From: UBA4733 sp036734945
Lineage (GTDB): Bacteria > Chloroflexota > UBA4733
DNA length: 64,000 nucleotides
Assembly: GCA_036734945.1 (NCBI GenBank)
Contig: DAIMXP010000027.1
Span: 1-64,000 of the forward strand
Reading direction: 5' to 3'
The translations under genes and the position numbers were made by a program. Each line of letters opens with the position of its first letter. Positions within the stretch are counted from its first letter, which is position 1. Below, one piece after another: positions 13,658 through 22,390 of this stretch. A model generated the notes under the pieces. That model saw nothing but the letters and a program-made list of their open reading frames with translations, was not told the origin of the DNA and did no database searches.

Positions 13658-15945
13658 AGCTCCCCCACATCCACGGCAACCGGTATGCGCGCTTCCCGCG
13701 TCCCGGCATTGGCATTGAGTCGATAGTCCAGGCCTGGCGGACAAGCGTAGGTCACGTCTGGTGTGTCTGCCGGTATCCTCTCCCATCCGTCGCCCGTTGG
13801 CTGCCAGTCCACGATACGCGCGCGATCAGCGCCATTCGTGCGGTCACCGACCGGCGACGCGTGCCCGTTTTGGTGAACCTCGTGAACCTGGGTGAACCTC
13901 CCCAGTCCGGTGCCAGAAATACATGGAGGGGCATCCCCTAACGCGCGCGCGCGCATGTTAGGGGCATCATGATCCCGCGTGCGTAGGTTGGATTCAGGAG
14001 GTTCACCCAGGTTCACGAGGTTCACACCCACCGCCGCCTGTTGCCCGTTTTGCCGCGCGTCAGTCGGGAGGAGACGCCACACCGCCGCCCGGCGATGGGT
14101 TCCAGCGCTGACAATGCGGTAGTCACCCAGAACTCGATCACGGTATCTGATGAGTTGCTTTCCCAGCGCGGTCTGCTGTGAACGGAGAAGGTCGCTCTTG
14201 CCGAGGTACATCCCTTCCGTCGCTTCGGCAATCGACCGCAACTCCGCGACGCCGACCGGCTTGTCTTGGTATGTTTCCCACCAGGTAGATACGAAGGCGC
14301 GCCAGATCGTTCCTTCCGCGTCGGCTGCCTCATAGAAGCTTTGGCGATTCTCCAGGAAGCCGCCGATTCCGGCGACGTTAAGGATGCCGCCCATGACGGC
14401 AGCCCAGTATTCGTAGCTCCCGAGCGTGATATCGGCGACCGGCTTCCCGGCGGCGATCCACGCCTGCCCAAGCAGCAGACACGCATGCAGGAGCGCTGAC
14501 CGCTGCTCCATGACCCAAGCTCCCAGGTGCGGGTGCCGGAACTCGGTCCCGTCCCGTTCCCACGGCCGATCAACCGGTGGCTGGAGGCGGATACGCACGA
14601 TGCGCCGCGCAAGGTCCGTGCTGACGGTCGGATTGTTGCCAGTGGCAATCCACGTGCAACGGACCGGCACGCGCAACTGGTCGTTGGTGCCGAGGAGGCG
14701 GTCCTCCCAGGTCGTCGCAGTCAATGCGCCAGCCAGGGCGTCCGAGTCCAATGGCTTGCTGATATTGTCGATCAGCAGGCAACTCGGCGCGTTGCGGAGG
14801 TGGCTGGTGATCTTCTTGCGCCATTCGGCATCGTCAGGCGCCGGCGTCATGATGCCCGGAGCGCGGCCGGTGGCGATGCGAGTGAGCGCGTCGACCAGCA
14901 AGCCCTTGCCACTGCCGGGAGACGGCGCCTCCACCAGGTGCAACGGCGTCGGACCGTCGATCAGGTCCCGAGTGAATGGCAAGAGCAGCAACGCCACGGC
15001 GTTCGCCCGGTCGGCCCGCTCTGCAAAGGGGAAGTCGCCCAGCAGTTCACCGACGATCAGCGTGCGGGCGGCTGCGACTTCCGCCGCCGTTGGGCGTTCC
15101 GGCACCGCAGGGAGCGCGAAGCCGCCTGGCGCGTCGAAGTAGGTCCGGCTTGCCGCGTCATAGCCCGGCGTGACGCTGAGTGACCCATTTGGAGCGAACA
15201 CCGGCGACTGAACGATGCGAACAATGACAGGCAGCGGCGGATTGGGATCGGCTCGCAGGTCGCGGGCGACGATCTCCGGCGGGTGCTGCGGGATCTCGAC
15301 TTCGCCCTCCTTGGTCTGCACGATCTTCACCCACAGCGCCGCGTTGCTCATCTCGTGCACCATGCACGGCACATCGAGGGAGCCGAGGACTGGCGTCCCG
15401 TGATCGTCCCGAGTCAGGCGCGCAATGAGGCCGCCGTGTCGGAAGAGGTGGGGGATCGGGCGGTTGGCCGCTGTCAAGGCCTCCCAGGCCGAGGCGCGGA
15501 TAACGGGCAGGTCTTTCTCATCCACGTCGATACTCGGACGGAGATCGCCACTTCCTGCCGTATTCGTCTGCGCAGTGACCGGTGCTTTCGCGCGCGACTG
15601 CTGTCGTTTGCTCCGCTGCGCCTTCGGTTCAAAGAGTTCCCGGAGATCGTGCCAGTTGCGACCGTTGCAGCCGTTGTGCAGGCAACGGAAGCCGAGCCGC
15701 CCGTCTCTGGCCTCGAAGACGGCGCTGTCCTGACCGTGGGCTGGATCGAATGGGCAGGCTTCCAGCACCCACTTGTAGCCACCCTCGTAGTAGGCTTTGT
15801 GCTTGACGGCGATGTCGTATTTGGTTAGCCACTGACTGATATCGAAGCCGTGGGAGTCGGCAGTACGCCGGAAGGGTGGCTCTTGTACTACCTTTGGTGC
15901 GGTGGCGGCAAGGGCTGCAAGTTGCTTGGGGGTGACGGGGATCAT
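13654..15945 (-). CDS. Phage primase-helicase (AAA+/SF3-like)
   Basis: This 763-residue protein combines an N-terminal zinc-binding region (Cys64, His70, Cys88, Cys93, in ACPFDPAH and FRCLHNGCNG), as found next to primases, with a central ATPase. Walker A is APSPGSGKG (about 340-348), Walker B ends at Asp393 in CLLIDN, and WIATGNNP looks like a sensor. A hydrophilic C-terminal tail of about 150 residues is unassigned. It would unwind DNA at the element's replication fork. It is coupled by ATGA to the primase-polymerase gene upstream and the TubC-like gene downstream, forming a compact replication module. Confidence 0.8.
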   Translation of the reverse strand: MIPVTPKQLAALAATAPKVVQEPPFRRTADSHGFDISQWLTKYDIAVKHKAYYEGGYKWVLEACPFDPAHGQDSAVFEARDGRLGFRCLHNGCNGRNWHDLRELFEPKAQRSKRQQSRAKAPVTAQTNTAGSGDLRPSIDVDEKDLPVIRASAWEALTAANRPIPHLFRHGGLIARLTRDDHGTPVLGSLDVPCMVHEMSNAALWVKIVQTKEGEVEIPQHPPEIVARDLRADPNPPLPVIVRIVQSPVFAPNGSLSVTPGYDAASRTYFDAPGGFALPAVPERPTAAEVAAARTLIVGELLGDFPFAERADRANAVALLLLPFTRDLIDGPTPLHLVEAPSPGSGKGLLVDALTRIATGRAPGIMTPAPDDAEWRKKITSHLRNAPSCLLIDNISKPLDSDALAGALTATTWEDRLLGTNDQLRVPVRCTWIATGNNPTVSTDLARRIVRIRLQPPVDRPWERDGTEFRHPHLGAWVMEQRSALLHACLLLGQAWIAAGKPVADITLGSYEYWAAVMGGILNVAGIGGFLENRQSFYEAADAEGTIWRAFVSTWWETYQDKPVGVAELRSIAEATEGMYLGKSDLLRSQQTALGKQLIRYRDRVLGDYRIVSAGTHRRAAVWRLLPTDARQNGQQAAVGVNLVNLGEPPESNLRTRDHDAPNMRARALGDAPPCISGTGLGRFTQVHEVHQNGHASPVGDRTNGADRARIVDWQPTGDGWERIPADTPDVTYACPPGLDYRLNANAGTREARIPVAVDVGEL

Positions 15946-16625
15946 GCGCCGACCTCCAGGATGTGACTCTGGCGGTGCGGACGTTCCGGCGTGCTATCAC
16001 CTTTCCTAGCCGTCGTGCCGTAGAGCTTCCAAATGCGCGCGGCATTGAACACCGAGGTATCGAACACGACGCCCGGCGAGACTAGCCAGGCTGCTACGGC
16101 CTGGAGGCACTGCTGGACTAGATCCTTGCCGGCGGTGTCGTTCGGCAGATCGACGCCATAGAGCAGGTGGGCACCATTGCCACTGTCGGCGAGGATCGGG
16201 TCGGGCCAGCCCTGGCCGCGCAACCACTCTCGCACGTCACGGGCTGCTTGCAGGGCTGCTTCGTGCTCAGCGTCGGTACTGCTGATACCGGCGAGTCTCG
16301 ATGGGTCGAAGTCCATCGGCAGGAAGCGCCGGCAGAGGACGTCTGGATCGCTTGTCGTCTGCTTGGCGTAGGCGGTCATATGGTTCGCCGATCGCGCCAG
16401 GAGCTCCGGTTTGACCGGGTTGACGGTCACATAGACTTTGGATGTGAGGTACGGGCCAACCGCGACCGCCTCTGCCAGCGTATCGAGCGAGTCGAAATAG
16501 CCGCTATCGGTGCGGTTGTTGCGATCCGCTGCCCCGAGGATGCGGACCTCGCGCACATCGCCGTTCTGCCAGAGTGGTGTGCAGTGTTCAATGATGGCGT
16601 TCTTGAGGTCCAGCCGGTCACTCAC
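15942..16625 (-). CDS. Archaeo-eukaryotic-type primase-polymerase
   Basis: The 227-residue protein has the three AEP motifs: D-x-D at Asp105/Asp107 (PMDFDPSR), S-x-G-x-x-H at 148-153 (DSGNGAHLLY), and Asp189 followed by NAARIWKLYGT. Prim-pol domains of this size are usual in phage and plasmid replication modules, where they make primers or fill in DNA. It is directly upstream of, and overlapping, the primase-helicase gene. Together they could replicate the element on their own. Confidence 0.85.
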   Translation of the reverse strand: MSDRLDLKNAIIEHCTPLWQNGDVREVRILGAADRNNRTDSGYFDSLDTLAEAVAVGPYLTSKVYVTVNPVKPELLARSANHMTAYAKQTTSDPDVLCRRFLPMDFDPSRLAGISSTDAEHEAALQAARDVREWLRGQGWPDPILADSGNGAHLLYGVDLPNDTAGKDLVQQCLQAVAAWLVSPGVVFDTSVFNAARIWKLYGTTARKGDSTPERPHRQSHILEVGA

Positions 16626-16843
16626 GCGACACCTGCCAGTTTTCGCGCGGCCTGGTCGAGCGCAATGAGTTGTGGTGAGAGGTGTTCAGCGAGGGCGTGT
16701 GATGCCGTTCCTTCACGTTCGGTGAGACCGGCAGCGTGGATAATCGCACCGTCAGCGGTGACGGTAATCAAGAGCCGACCCACCGGCGATTCCGGCTGAG
16801 GGGCGTAATAGCCGGCGGGTTGGAGGACGCGTTGCCCGTTCAT
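16622..16843 (-). CDS. Hypothetical phage protein, 73 aa
   Basis: Both ends overlap neighbours by 4 bp (ATGA), so it belongs to the replication operon. The protein has a beta hairpin (GRLLITVTADGAIIHAAGL) and a C-terminal helix (LSPQLIALDQAARKLAG). No domain is recognised. Confidence 0.6.
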   Translation of the reverse strand: MNGQRVLQPAGYYAPQPESPVGRLLITVTADGAIIHAAGLTEREGTASHALAEHLSPQLIALDQAARKLAGVA

Positions 16844-17121
16844 CGTGCCTGCCCTCCCACAACCCGGAGTGCGTCTGCGGCGGGGTCAGTGTTCGCCGCG
16901 TCTTCGCCTGCCAGCCATTCCTCCAGCACACGGCGCCGCACCAGGAGGCGATGGCCAGGGATCACTATCAGGCCTGGAAGGCGGCCTTCGCGAGCGAGTT
17001 GGTAAGCAATTGACGGAGACAGGCCGGCCAGGGCGGCAGCCTGCCGGACCGAAAGCAACGGCTTCTCTCTCTGAGTAGCGCCGGTCGGTTGTGTGGGGAG
17101 CGTGCTATGCTGCCTGTCCAT
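16840..17121 (-). CDS. Helix-turn-helix protein (excisionase/helix-turn-helix-17 type)
   Basis: ATG 17121 has a GAGGCG site. After a polar N-terminus, residues 30-75 form the HTH (LLSVRQAAALAGLSPSIAYQ, LAREGRLPGLIVIPGHRLLV), followed by a helix ending EEWLAGED. It is the first gene of the leftward replication operon and probably an operon regulator or replication initiator accessory. The frame is open further upstream, but that stretch covers a long inverted repeat and has no ribosome site. Confidence 0.72.
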   Translation of the reverse strand: MDRQHSTLPTQPTGATQREKPLLSVRQAAALAGLSPSIAYQLAREGRLPGLIVIPGHRLLVRRRVLEEWLAGEDAANTDPAADALRVVGGQAR

Positions 17122-17535
17122 AGCGCCTCGCCCTTCGGGTAAAAGACTCGGTGGGACGGGCGACGTGGGGTCGCGCGGCCGGCGCAGCAGTGGGCGTCCA
17201 AACCTCACTGCGCCGGCCGTTGATTTCCTTGCGGCTACCTCCACCGCGCGGGATCGCATTGGAACTCACGGATTACCTCCATGCGAGCGCGAGATGTCGA
17301 GGGCACGCCCGCTTCTACGACAGCATCCGGCATCTCGCGAATCCGCGTTTTTGGGGTGTGGAGCGACCGCGAGGAAGGGGCGTGTAGATGGCTTGACGAG
17401 GGGTGTTGAGATATTCTCGCTTGCCCGTCCGCCTTTAGGAGGGAAATGCAGCTTTTCCCCGCAAATTTTCACCGCTATAACGGTTGCACGATGGTACAAT
17501 CTCCATGCCGTCCACTTCATAAAGGGAGACAATGT
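17122..17535. other. Control region between divergent operons with a long inverted repeat
   Basis: This stretch lies between the leftward replication operon (start 17121) and the rightward regulator gene (start 17536). It holds a perfect 12-bp inverted repeat, CGGCCGGCGCAG (17176-17187) and CTGCGCCGGCCG (17208-17219), whose inner ends (CAGTG/CACTG) can extend the pairing. It is followed on the plus strand by a T-rich stretch. It could be an operator, an early terminator or a leader hairpin. TACAAT at 17495-17500 is a possible -10 for the rightward gene. I see no convincing gene here. Confidence 0.5.
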
Positions 17536-18852
17536 ATGGCCGATCAAATGCCGGGACAGTATGCGCGAGATTGGGTGGGCCAATTGGCGCAGACGCATGG
17601 TAGCTATCACAACTTAGCTCGCGCAGGCGGTTTGACCAAAGGATGGGCGAGCGGCGCTAAGGGAGGCGCCATTCCGCGCCCGCAGACCATTCGACAACTC
17701 GGACAGATGGCCGGTACTCCGGAGGCAGTTCTTGCTGAGTTGACCCGAGACGTAGCGGCCTACTGGGACGGCATTCATGCCGGCTATCACCACGGCTTTG
17801 TCACGCTTTTTTGCGATGACTGTCGGAAGGAGCGGCAAATTAGGCGCGCTCAGCTTGGTAAATTCCAACCAACCCAGGGCAAAGACGAGCGTCTACACCT
17901 TCGCTGTGACGCCTGCGCCGACGTTCGGAGGGCACAGCAAGCAAAAAACGGTCGACAAATCAAGCTAGTCACGGATGCGGCCGACGACATTCTCCGGCGT
18001 CGTGGCAAGGTGGTGACAGCGGGAGAAGGCAAGTTGGTCGAGTGGTTGCGCGATAAGAAGTTGCGCCTGTCAAAGGACGACATGCTGGGCATCGTCGGTG
18101 CGGCTCAAGCTGGCGATGTCGCTGCCAAGGCGGTCATCGACACACTTTGGGAGGAATATCTTCTGTGCAAGCTTGGGAACGGCGACATCGCGGTCGGGAG
18201 GCAGGTTCGCGTCGCACTGCTTCGAGATGGGTCGAAACGAGCCGCGCAGCGGCCGAGGCCGGGACGGACCTACCAGAGCGTTCGTATGGCGGATCTCGCT
18301 GGTACCTTCTCGCTTTGCCCGCTGTGCGGCCTGCTCGTCTATCGGAAGCCTTCCGAAGTGCGAAGCCAGATCGGTTGGCATGGTGTCTGCAACCGAGGTT
18401 GGCGGCGGTCGCCAACGGTCCGTGACTGGTCTATATCGGTGCTGCAAATGGGCAAGCGCGGTATCCAGAAGGACATGTTGCCCCTCCAGCCAACACCGCC
18501 TAGCCAGGCTCGGTTTGTACCTTTGGATCTCCTTATGGCTGGGTACAGAGCATTTATTGGTGCGGCGATACCTGGTGAGTCCCACACTGAACTCGCCGTG
18601 CGACTCGGTTGTACCGTGGAGGCTCTCCGTGGCCGCATCCGTGCCACTGGCGCGCGTTTGCCCGCCCGCTGGTCATTGCTCTTCGACTCCGACGAGAAGG
18701 GCAATGCACTCCGGCAGAAATACCATCCCCTTCCGGACCGGCTCGAAGAATTTCGCCCCGAACGCCAGGAGCGCGCCGCCCGCCTGGCCGTCCTCGGCAT
18801 CCCCGCCGACGTAATCACCGAGGTAACGGGCTACCAGTTGTCGGCAGAGTGA
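17536..18852 (+). CDS. Regulator-like protein: XRE-like N-terminus and zinc-finger cysteine pairs
   Basis: ATG 17536 is preceded by AAAGGGAG. Residues 5-70 resemble a Cro/CI-type HTH (YARDWVGQLAQTHGSYHNLA, then PRPQTIRQLGQMAG). Two cysteine pairs (CDDCRKE and LRCDACADVR) about 40 residues apart, and a third set (LCPLCGLLV with a later Cys), suggest zinc sites. A second HTH-like segment (SHTELAVRLGCTVEALRGRI) lies near residue 370. The last 22 residues (LGIPADVITEVTGYQL) recur as fragments near 19.96 and 21.1 kb. It is divergent from the replication operon, the place for the element's main repressor. The 438-residue length is unusual for a simple repressor. Confidence 0.62.
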   Translation: MADQMPGQYARDWVGQLAQTHGSYHNLARAGGLTKGWASGAKGGAIPRPQTIRQLGQMAGTPEAVLAELTRDVAAYWDGIHAGYHHGFVTLFCDDCRKERQIRRAQLGKFQPTQGKDERLHLRCDACADVRRAQQAKNGRQIKLVTDAADDILRRRGKVVTAGEGKLVEWLRDKKLRLSKDDMLGIVGAAQAGDVAAKAVIDTLWEEYLLCKLGNGDIAVGRQVRVALLRDGSKRAAQRPRPGRTYQSVRMADLAGTFSLCPLCGLLVYRKPSEVRSQIGWHGVCNRGWRRSPTVRDWSISVLQMGKRGIQKDMLPLQPTPPSQARFVPLDLLMAGYRAFIGAAIPGESHTELAVRLGCTVEALRGRIRATGARLPARWSLLFDSDEKGNALRQKYHPLPDRLEEFRPERQERAARLAVLGIPADVITEVTGYQLSAE

Positions 18853-18967
18853 CACAAGCGGGGCGAGTGCGAAACCTAACCGAACCTGAACGCTAACGGT
18901 CCTACCCCACGCTGGCCGGCACCGCGCGGCAGCTATGCTTTCCTATCCGATATTTGATGGGGGAGCG

Positions 18968-19828
18968 ATGATCCGACGACTTCTCGCGCTCCTGGCACTG
19001 CTGCTACCGCTTGCGATGGCGACGCCCGCCTTCGCCCAATCCGCTGGTTCCTGTCAGTACATCCTTGGATTTGCCACACTTCACAGCCTTGACCCTGCCG
19101 ACGTCGGGGACTGTACAGATAACCAGACGTTCACGGCAAACGGCGACGCGCAACAGCACACCACTAAAGGCTTGCTGGTGTGGCGCAAGCGCGACAATTT
19201 CACTGCCTTCACTGACGGCGCTCGTTCGTGGGTCAACGGGCCAAACGGGTTGCTGGAGCGCCTCAACACGCAACGTTTCAGTTGGGAGGCGAATCCTGAT
19301 GGCCTGCCCCTCGCTGACGCAATCATCCAGGCGCAGTTCGCGCCGATCGCGGTCCGGCAGCCGCAGCCCGACGATCTGGTGGACGACCCGGTCGAAGTCG
19401 CGGGGGTGGGCACCGGCTTCGAGGGGATGATCACCGCCCGCATCCGTGATGCCACCGGCAGGGAGTTGGCCCGCGTCGCGGTGCACGTTGGGGGCACGGG
19501 GATCTGGGGCAACTTCCAGGCCGGCATCCCGCTCGGGGCCGTCCCTGTCACGCCGCAGGGTACCCTCGAGGTGTTCGAGCTGTCGCCTAAAGGCGATGGC
19601 GCGGAGATTCACAAGGTCGTCGTCCCGATCACCTTCGGCCGGGCGCTCCTGGACCCCTACCACGGATTCGCCGAGTACACGGTGGCGCCAGGTGACACAC
19701 TGCGGGGCATCGCCCAGCGTTTCTACGGCGACTCGGGCCGTTGGCCAACCATACTGGAGGCAAACCGTGACCGGCTCGCCGATCCCGACCACCTCGCCAC
19801 AGGCCATGCGCTCCGCATCCCCCAATAG
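18968..19828 (+). CDS. Secreted Gmad2-LysM protein
   Basis: I chose ATG 18968 (GGGGAG upstream), which gives a clean signal peptide (MIRRLLALLALLLPLAMATP, cleavage near AFA-QS). The next about 100 residues (LLVWRKRDNFTAFTDGA, WVNGPNGLLERLNTQRF) are a module often seen in Chloroflexota exported proteins. Residues 130-225 fit a Gmad2 immunoglobulin-like domain (PVEVAGVGTGFEGMITARIR). A LysM domain ends the protein (YTVAPGDTLRGIAQRFYGD, GHALRIPQ) and would bind peptidoglycan. A cell-surface role is expected. It is cargo of the element rather than a phage structural gene. Confidence 0.82.
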   Translation: MIRRLLALLALLLPLAMATPAFAQSAGSCQYILGFATLHSLDPADVGDCTDNQTFTANGDAQQHTTKGLLVWRKRDNFTAFTDGARSWVNGPNGLLERLNTQRFSWEANPDGLPLADAIIQAQFAPIAVRQPQPDDLVDDPVEVAGVGTGFEGMITARIRDATGRELARVAVHVGGTGIWGNFQAGIPLGAVPVTPQGTLEVFELSPKGDGAEIHKVVVPITFGRALLDPYHGFAEYTVAPGDTLRGIAQRFYGDSGRWPTILEANRDRLADPDHLATGHALRIPQ

Positions 19829-20390
19829 GCACCGAATAAGCGCAACCGAATGCGGTACGAAGCGCTTGCGCCTCAAGGCAGTAGAGGTACGGGATCGACT
19901 GTCCTTCCGTCAACAGCTCTATCCCCGACCGGAAAGACTCACCGAGACTCATCCACGCCCACCTGATCGCGGAGGTGATGGGGTACCATCCTCTTAGTCG
20001 TGCTGAAGGCCAGTCGAGCGAAATGGTAGCAATGGGAAGAGGGCGGACGTGACTGAACGCGATCCGGTCGAACGGGATCAAGACGGTTGGTATCTGCGCT
20101 GCGGAGATGAGCGCCGGGGGCCATTCAAGCAGCGCCCGCAACGGACAAGTTCTCAGCAGGCGAGTGCAACCACGCGATCGGGGGACGGACCGGCAATGCA
20201 GGAATCCCACAAAGTCGAGCGGTGGCAAGTCGATGGAGCGCATTTCCGCATGGAGCGGAAGCAAACGAGCCTATCCAATGGCGACGTAGAAGTTAGCGAG
20301 CGCTTTCTAGAGGCCGACTGACGTGAAGACCGCCAGCGATAGACGGGCCAAAGAGCGTCGGTAGCTTTTGGAGCGGAAAAGGAGCAGGTC
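19829..20390. other. No convincing gene; degenerate copy of a neighbouring 3' end
   Basis: At about 19,930-20,000 one plus frame reads RLIHAHLIAEVMGYHPL. This resembles the C-terminus of the regulator at 17536 (LGIPADVITEVTGYQL) and the fragment at 21.1 kb. The stretch from 20049 to 20321 could encode a 90-residue polar protein from GTG, without a clear ribosome site or recognisable fold. I do not call it. Confidence 0.4.
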
Positions 20391-21023
20391 ATGTGTGGCC
20401 GCTTCGGCATCACTGACGTCCAACACATCGGCGAGCGCTTCCAACTCTACCTTGACCTCGACCTGTCCGACATACCGCCACGATACAACGCGGCGCCGAC
20501 GCAGATGCTGCCGGTAATCACCGAGCGAGACGGCCAGCGGCACCTGCAGCAGATGAAGTGGGGGCTGGTACCGTCCTGGGCCAAGGACCGGACACGGCCG
20601 ATGATCAACGCGCGCGCCGAGGGCATTCAGGATAAGCCGACGTTCCGCACACCGTTCAAGCGGCAGCGCTGCCTGGTGCCGGCGACGCACTTCTTTGAGT
20701 GGCAGACAATCGGCAAGAAGAAACAGCCCTACCTGATCCGGCCTACTGATCAGTCGCTCTTTGCCTTCGCTGGCCTCTACGATGTTCACTACGACCCGGC
20801 CCTGGGTGATCTCTATAGCTTCTCCATCATCACTACGGAGGCGAACGAAGTGACGGCGCCAATTCACGACCGCATGCCAGTGATCTTGCAACCGCAACTG
20901 GAGTCGGTGTGGCTGGCGCCGAAGACGAGTGCGCTGGAACTGCAACTGCTGCTGGGGCAGTACCCGGCGGCAGCGATGGAGGCGTTCCCGGTCGATGCGG
21001 CGATGGGCTGGGCCAACGGGTAG
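20391..21023 (+). CDS. SRAP-domain protein (YedK/HMCES family)
   Basis: The 210-residue protein has every key residue of the SRAP family. Cys2, exposed after Met removal, crosslinks to abasic sites in single-stranded DNA. Asn33 is in PPRYNAAPTQ, Glu103 in THFFEW, and His159 in APIHDRMPVIL. KWGLVPSWA and MINARAEG are further family blocks. The enzyme shields abasic sites in ssDNA behind replication forks. Length is normal. It lies between cargo genes near the right end of the element, and such genes are frequent in phages and islands. AAAAGGAG lies upstream of the ATG. Confidence 0.93.
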   Translation: MCGRFGITDVQHIGERFQLYLDLDLSDIPPRYNAAPTQMLPVITERDGQRHLQQMKWGLVPSWAKDRTRPMINARAEGIQDKPTFRTPFKRQRCLVPATHFFEWQTIGKKKQPYLIRPTDQSLFAFAGLYDVHYDPALGDLYSFSIITTEANEVTAPIHDRMPVILQPQLESVWLAPKTSALELQLLLGQYPAAAMEAFPVDAAMGWANG

Positions 21024-21045
21024 ACCACGTTTCTACCGCCTACCG

Positions 21046-21141
21046 CCCTATCGCTTCTGCCGGCGCGCTACCACAATGGCATGCCTCGGCATACCCGCCA
21101 GGGTGATCGCGGAGGTGACAGGGTACCGGCTGCCGAAATAG
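21046..21141 (+). pseudogene. 3'-end fragment related to the regulator gene at 17536
   Basis: The frame reads MACLGIPARVIAEVTGYRLP and stops at 21141. It matches, at protein and DNA level, the last about 25 codons of the gene ending at 18852 (LAVLGIPADVITEVTGYQL). No upstream part of that gene is present. It is therefore a left-over 3' end directly after the SRAP gene. Confidence 0.6.
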
Positions 21142-21496
21142 CAGACCGGAGCAGAACAACTGAAGCAAGGGGCTAATGCAGCCCAAGGGTGTGCGATGGC
21201 CCGATTGGTGTCAGGTGAGGCAATACCTTCGGTAGTTACCACAACTGTAACCATCCTCCTATGGTCTTTCGTCATCCGTTGGCGTATGATGCTGGTACGT
21301 CGCGTTGTAGGATGAATTGGCTATCTGGATCAGATAGGAAGGGGACGCGCTATGGCGGCAGTGCGCGTAGTCGATGGCGTGCCCAGGCGTACGCGGCCTC
21401 CAGCGCTTTTTGCTGACGTATTTTTCACGGTCGGGAGACTTCTCCGGAAGCGTGGCAGGTCGCTGAAGTCGGGCTTACGAACGGACCGCTTCGGTC
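21142..21496. other. Non-coding stretch, nothing certain
   Basis: Between the fragment above and the next gene there is no convincing gene. A frame from ATG 21352 to 21621 has a GGAAGGGG site upstream. However, its product is Arg/Ser-rich with no fold signal and runs into the next gene out of frame. Confidence 0.35.
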
Positions 21497-22240
21497 GTGG
21501 TAGCAGGACGCATAACGCTTCGCGTAGCGCATCGAAATCGCGTGTCACCGTCCAGGCAACCGTTCGTGGACGTGGACAAGCACACGCCGTTCGGTATCCC
21601 AAGTCGATGCTGGTTGACTGATCACCCCTGGTATGACATCGCGGCAGACGACTCCCTGGAGCAGGGTGATTTCCTGACCGATGTTCCGGTCGTCGTCCCA
21701 CCCGACGATGCGACGCTCATTGACGTCGCCGAGGGAGAGCACAAGCACCTTGAGTTGCCGGTCGATCGTTATGACTTGGTTGTCCTGACACAGACCTGCG
21801 ACTTGATCACAAAGGGCTACGGTAATGTGCTCTGTTGCCAGCGTATCGGGCTCGCTAACTTCCTCAGCGAGCAGCCGGAATTGAACCGTAAAGAGTTGGT
21901 CCGCTTTCTCGAGCAACTCCGGTTGAACCGAAGGATCGGTTTCTACTTACTCCCCCCGTGGCCGGATCGAGAACTTGACGACTATCAGGTGATAGACTTC
22001 CGCAACACGATCTCCTTGCCAATTGGATATGCCCGATACATCAGTCAACGCTCGCTGCTACGTCTCCGTCTCAAGCCGCCGTATCGGGAACATATGGCGC
22101 AGGCTTTCGCCTACACCTATATGCGGGTCGCGCTCGAGGCGGACGTCAGGAAAGAGGATCTCGAAGAGAATCGAGACTACCTCCCAAAGCTGGAAGATCA
22201 GACTGCCACCCTCCGTGGATCCCGGGCTGAGCAATCTTAG
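21497..22240 (+). CDS. Uncharacterised protein with LTQTCDL motif
   Basis: The frame is open from GTG 21497, but the protein-like part begins near TTG 21614 (TDHPWYDIAADDSLEQGDFL). The true start is uncertain. The core has an alternating hydrophobic pattern (VDRYDLVVLTQTCDLITKG, YGNVLCCQRIGLANFL) and later a conserved-looking FRNTISLPIGYARY block. Proteins with an 'SLEQGD...V(L/I)TQ(S/T)CDL' plan occur as hypothetical proteins in variable genome regions. I know no function for them. It is the last gene before the selC fragment at the end of the element. Confidence 0.65.
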   Translation: MVAGRITLRVAHRNRVSPSRQPFVDVDKHTPFGIPSRCWLTDHPWYDIAADDSLEQGDFLTDVPVVVPPDDATLIDVAEGEHKHLELPVDRYDLVVLTQTCDLITKGYGNVLCCQRIGLANFLSEQPELNRKELVRFLEQLRLNRRIGFYLLPPWPDRELDDYQVIDFRNTISLPIGYARYISQRSLLRLRLKPPYREHMAQAFAYTYMRVALEADVRKEDLEENRDYLPKLEDQTATLRGSRAEQS

Positions 22241-22390
22241 AATCGTTTTGCCGGCTTCTCGGCTTTCCCCCTAACGCACCCCCTAATCACAACGCAACAC
22301 CGGCAGACACAGCCACACGCTGCTGCACAATTCACGCACGAATCCAGAGGGAAACAGACACCGCCGGACGCTGCAACACGCCTGCCTGAG

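Noticed and set aside
20049..20321. 90-residue frame before the SRAP gene
   Set aside because: Polar, Arg/Gln-rich product without fold signal or clear ribosome site; kept only as a note in the non-coding entry.
21352..21621. 89-residue Arg/Ser-rich frame
   Set aside because: It has a possible ribosome site, but composition fits a shadow of the following gene, which overlaps it in another frame with better protein character.
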